NCBI RefSeq assembly: GCF_000003605.2 | Contig: NW_003143829.1 | Span: 72,224-82,535 of the forward strand | Length of the DNA: 10,312 nucleotides | Origin: Saccoglossus kowalevskii | Lineage: Eukaryota; Hemichordata; Enteropneusta; Harrimaniidae | Direction of reading: 5' to 3' | Part shown: piece after piece, positions 8,071-10,312 of the stretch | Position numbering within the stretch: the first letter of the stretch is position 1 | Layout of the letters: each line of letters begins with the position of its first letter | The notes under the pieces: generated by a model | The model's input: only the letters and a program-made list of their open reading frames with translations | The model's database searches: none | What the model was told of the DNA's origin: nothing | Translations under genes and position numbers: made by a program

Positions 8071-8127
8071 CCATCACACAGAATGTGATGGTTGTCCCAG
8101 AGGTAAGAGACTAATAAATTGGGACAA
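8071..8127. repeat. Two adjoining small inverted repeats
   Basis: CCATCACA (8071-8078) pairs with TGTGATGG (8084-8091) across a 5-nt loop. Directly beside it TTGTCCCA (8092-8099) pairs with TGGGACAA (8120-8127) across a 20-nt loop. Both 8-bp stems are perfect. They lie about 250-300 bp downstream of the minus-strand gene's stop codon, so they could fold in its 3' UTR. A chance origin is possible. Confidence 0.5.
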
Positions 8128-8221
8128 TTGGAAGAATTATTATAATACAATGCTAATTACTTGCTCAGTACAAGCAATTGCCAATGAATTTAACCATATC
8201 CGCTCTTAACAGACCCATGCT

Positions 8222-8236
8222 GACTGTCAGACAGTC
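8222..8236. repeat. 15-bp palindrome
   Basis: GACTGTC-A-GACAGTC is a perfect 7-bp inverted repeat around a single central base. It could be a binding site or chance; nothing nearby decides between these. Confidence 0.5.
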
Positions 8237-8378
8237 CACAAATCTCTTAAAAGAAGTGATTGGCTGGTGGTGAAATACATGTAATAATGATAATACAACT
8301 TTAGAATTCTTGCTTAAACTCATTTACTTGATACAAATTTTTAATAAGTAAAAATCTATTTAATTTCAATTTCTTATC

Positions 8379-8763
8379 CTACATGATGAGAGTACCATAT
8401 TCTTTACTATAAGGTAGTGGCTGTTTATTAGAATTCGTGCATTGTGACGACTGTGTAACAGTTCTCATTGGAGAATCACCAGATGCTGGCATAACACCCC
8501 TTCCACTTTGCCGATTTCCATAACTTTTGACTGAGTGATGCATCGGGGGTTGATTAGTCTTTGTATAAGGTGTTCGTGGTATTGTCCTATTAGCAGCCCA
8601 TGGTTTCATTTGTGGGTGTGGGCATTGTTCTCGCTGGGATTCTTCTTTTGTCTGGTAGGACGGTTCTGATCCATGCTCTTCACCGTCATAATATTTTGGT
8701 GTTTGGTGCTTACTACTCGGTTTTCGAATTATATTTTTATTTACAGTGATATTACGTTGACAC
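8379..8763 (-). CDS. Terminal coding exon of the unidentified minus-strand gene
   Basis: On the minus strand a strong acceptor (TTTAATCCTCTTTTTAG, ending at 8764) precedes G|TGT CAA CGT. The frame then runs 127 codons to TAG at 8381-8379, long for such AT-rich DNA. The region is visibly more GC-rich than its surroundings, as expected of coding sequence. The residues before CQRN in the longer open frame (MFLFNPLF) are translated polypyrimidine tract and are not part of the protein. ATTAAA on the minus strand at 8364-8359, about 15 nt past the stop, is a possible polyadenylation hexamer. Confidence 0.7.
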
Positions 8764-9711
8764 CTAAAAAGAGGATTAAATAAAAACAAATAAACAAATT
8801 CAGAATGTGGCCTCCGACAGATACATACAAATCATTTCAGAAAGCCATGAATGGTTTTAAAAAAAATTATAAGAAATTTATATAATTAATTATAGAACGT
8901 TAGTGTGCTACATTCAAATCAAATTATCATTTTCAAGTATTTGCACCTTCCCTCAATCAGTCAATATACATGTATGACCCCCTCAAATTTATTCCAAATG
9001 TTTTAATTAATTGTTAGCATATATTCATTTTGAATAGATCGTGATGCAGTTTGGCTCAGATCATTTGGTTATGAAGTGTTAAATTCATTTTCAGGTAGCA
9101 GGACTATTAATTAATTAATTAATTAAATAAATAAATAAATAAATAAATAATCAATAATTGTGTTGTTTTCATTTAAAATTTATAAAACTTACAAACAAAA
9201 TGTTATTAAATACATCCAGTGCTTTTTGACCGGGACTAATCCATTTTTTTATTTTAATATTTGTCTTAGGACTTTGATAGGCCTTTGTTCTCATACATGA
9301 TCTAGAACTTTTATACAGATCACATGACATCAAAGATGAAACACTGACCCAAAATCCACTATATTATTTTTGTCATCTAGGTCTGAAAGAATTTTGTATC
9401 AACAAACTTATTTCCATGGAACTTTTACATGAACCTGTAACCTGTGAAGACTCAGATTTAAAGTTTGATTTAAAAATGAGAATGGACAAAAAGCACCCTA
9501 GTACAAGTCCATATATAGGTGTACACTCTGGTACAAGCATGCATGCAAATCATAACCAGTGTCAACATGCAGCTATTTAAACAAGTAAGCATGCAATGAA
9601 ATGTACTAACCCAAATTTTAAAATGAAAGTGTGATGCGCAGCTAAACTTGATACTTGATCAGTTTAACGTTGGTCGTTGTCGTCTTGGGTTTGTTACTGT
9701 CATCAGACTGG
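8379..9711 (-). CDS. Unidentified protein, C-terminal 146 residues (two exons, 5' end missing)
   Basis: I do not recognise this gene. Two minus-strand exons, 9711-9655 and 8763-8379, join in matching phase 2: the last two bases AA plus G give Lys19. Together they encode 146 residues ending YGTLIM and a TAG. The sequence is rich in Ser, Thr, Asn, Gln, Pro and Lys, with a T-T-T-T-N run (10-14) and several S-P/T-P or R-T-P-Y-T-type sites. It has no hydrophobic segment, so it looks like a disordered, possibly cytosolic or nuclear, C-terminal tail. The final L-I-M would formally fit a class II PDZ-ligand pattern, which is weak evidence. The gene converges on NUP210. Upstream exons were not found within the window. 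Confidence 0.6.
9107..9150. repeat. (TTAA)n followed by (AAAT)n microsatellite
   Basis: About five copies of TTAA run directly into about seven copies of AAAT, a compound tetranucleotide repeat likely to vary in length between individuals. Confidence 0.95.
9281..9580 (+). other. Open frame of 99 codons without an early ATG, inside the minus-strand gene's intron
   Basis: Between the TAG at 9278-9280 and the TAA at 9578-9580 the plus strand stays open for 99 codons. The translation looks protein-like (…LELLYRSHDIKDETLTQNP…, …CEDSDLKFDLKMRMDKKHP…). A possible acceptor, TTTTTGTCATCTAG, ends at 9380 within it. The first ATG is at 9413-9415, leaving 55 codons. I do not recognise a family. It may be a decayed transposon or pseudogene fragment, an unlinked exon, or chance. 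Confidence 0.25.
9655..9711 (-). CDS. 57-nt upstream exon of the unidentified minus-strand gene
   Basis: On the minus strand the acceptor CTTTTCGTTTACAG ends at 9712 and the donor is ATCAA|GTATCA at 9654. The 57-nt exon reads QSDDSNKPKTTTTNVKLI plus a split Lys codon. Both junctions are phase 2, exactly what the terminal exon needs, and 57 is a multiple of three, so the exon could be skipped without breaking the frame. Local base composition is coding-like (ACG/ACA/ACC Thr codons). The donor is only moderate, and no transcript is available to confirm it. Confidence 0.5.
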
Positions 9712-10312
9712 CTGTAAACGAAAAGGTGAGATGAACAAAACACTATAATGAAAACCGCACAGCAGCAAATGGGAAATTGGAGACAGGTAAATTCTGTGAA
9801 ATCAACCAATGAGTGTGAAATAATAAAAACACATGCAGCACATCACACACTGTGTCCAATTACAAAGCTTTGCATGCACATACATGTACAGATTGGTTAC
9901 TTTCACAGCTGTTACAATCATTAGCAAACTATTATCCTGCACTACCTCCTTACAGCTGAAATATGATACAATTCTAATACACAAATCATACCAACAAAAG
10001 ATGTTCAATATTGTCCATTATTACATATGTACTTCAGTTTATATTGATTCGTCCCTGAAATCAAAATCGGTATTTCCATACCCCCATATGCAAATGAGGT
10101 CTGAGAGCAAACAAAGGAGTCCCTTCAGGAGTACTGTTTTTCGAAACATAGAAATAAACAATGTTTAGAAGTACATTATTTTTCCCTTGCGGTACATGAA
10201 TATACTTGCAGAGTGAAATGAAATTTGAACACGGGAAGGGGTTCTGTCATATTCCACAATAATGTTTAGATAATTTAAATGATAAACATTTCTTTGACAT
10301 AAGAAACAAATT
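9712..10312. other. No supported gene in right-hand end
   Basis: Overlapping open frames on both strands (9802-10008 minus, 9833-10168 plus) overlap each other and lack splice context, and their residue use is typical of translated AT-rich DNA. On the minus strand a weak acceptor (TTTTGATTTCAG near 10045) and a GTAAGG donor near 9953 exist but do not define an open exon in the needed phase. Upstream exons of the minus-strand gene probably lie beyond the window. Confidence 0.5.

Larger units (their letters stand above)
6721..8378. other. AT-rich gene-free stretch with small inverted repeats
   Basis: No coding region is supported here. The open frames near 6911-7132 (-) and 7792-8019 (+) lack splice context and have AT-driven composition. 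Structures seen are an imperfect inverted repeat (7398-7413 with 7431-7443), two adjoining hairpins at 8071-8127, and a palindrome at 8222-8236. The last few hundred bases may be 3' UTR of the minus-strand gene. Confidence 0.5.
8764..9654 (-). other. Intron of the unidentified minus-strand gene
   Basis: The inferred intron is 891 nt, minus-strand GTATCA to TTTTTAG. It is AT-rich and contains a simple-sequence tract (9107-9150) and a plus-strand open frame (9281-9580), both listed separately. No further exon on the minus strand with matching phase was seen inside it. Confidence 0.45.

Noticed and set aside
9802-10168. Overlapping open frames on both strands at the right end
   Set aside because: They mutually overlap and have low-information composition, with no supportive splice sites in a matching phase.
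1-10312. tRNA/rRNA genes, CRISPR arrays, prokaryotic operons or viral genes
   Set aside because: I scanned by eye for A/B boxes with clover arms, regularly spaced repeats and long open frames on both strands, and found none. All well-supported coding signal is in spliced exons.

Overview
The window looks like nuclear genomic DNA from an invertebrate animal. It is AT-rich and has short coding exons with GT/GC...AG introns, decayed dispersed repeats and microsatellites. There are no bacterial-style operons. Frequent TACATGTA-like words would fit a mollusc or another lophotrochozoan, but that is only a weak inference.

Left part (1-3400, + strand): the 3' end of a gene for the nuclear pore membrane glycoprotein NUP210 (gp210/POM210). 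Six exons (234-386, 895-1148, 1402-1609, 1741-1854, 2806-2922, 3235-3362) join in one frame to give the last 323 residues. These comprise the end of the luminal Ig-like region, the single transmembrane helix and a short Ser-Pro-rich tail. The gene begins upstream of the window. Its first complete intron needs a GC-AG splice. The next intron carries a long near-perfect hairpin. The fourth holds a repeat family that recurs near 6000-6300.

Middle (3400-8380): no convincing protein gene. It holds a 33-bp tandem duplication, a non-autonomous DNA transposon of about 500 bp with piggyBac-like ends (3905-4406, flanked by TTAA/TTGA), one orphan exon candidate at 4904, two or three dispersed repeat blocks between 5480 and 6720, and AT-rich sequence.

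Right part (8379-9711, - strand): the 3' end of an unrecognised gene converging on NUP210. It has a 385-nt terminal coding exon and a phase-compatible 57-nt exon, encoding at least 146 residues of a polar, probably disordered C-terminal region. Its intron holds a (TTAA)n/(AAAT)n microsatellite and a 99-codon open frame on the opposite strand. From 9712 to 10312 I see no supported gene.

The two genes are tail to tail, and nothing in the sequence ties their functions together. I found no RNA gene, CRISPR array or prokaryotic element. The most interesting signals are the GC-AG intron, the intronic hairpin, the piggyBac-like MITE and the unidentified minus-strand gene.
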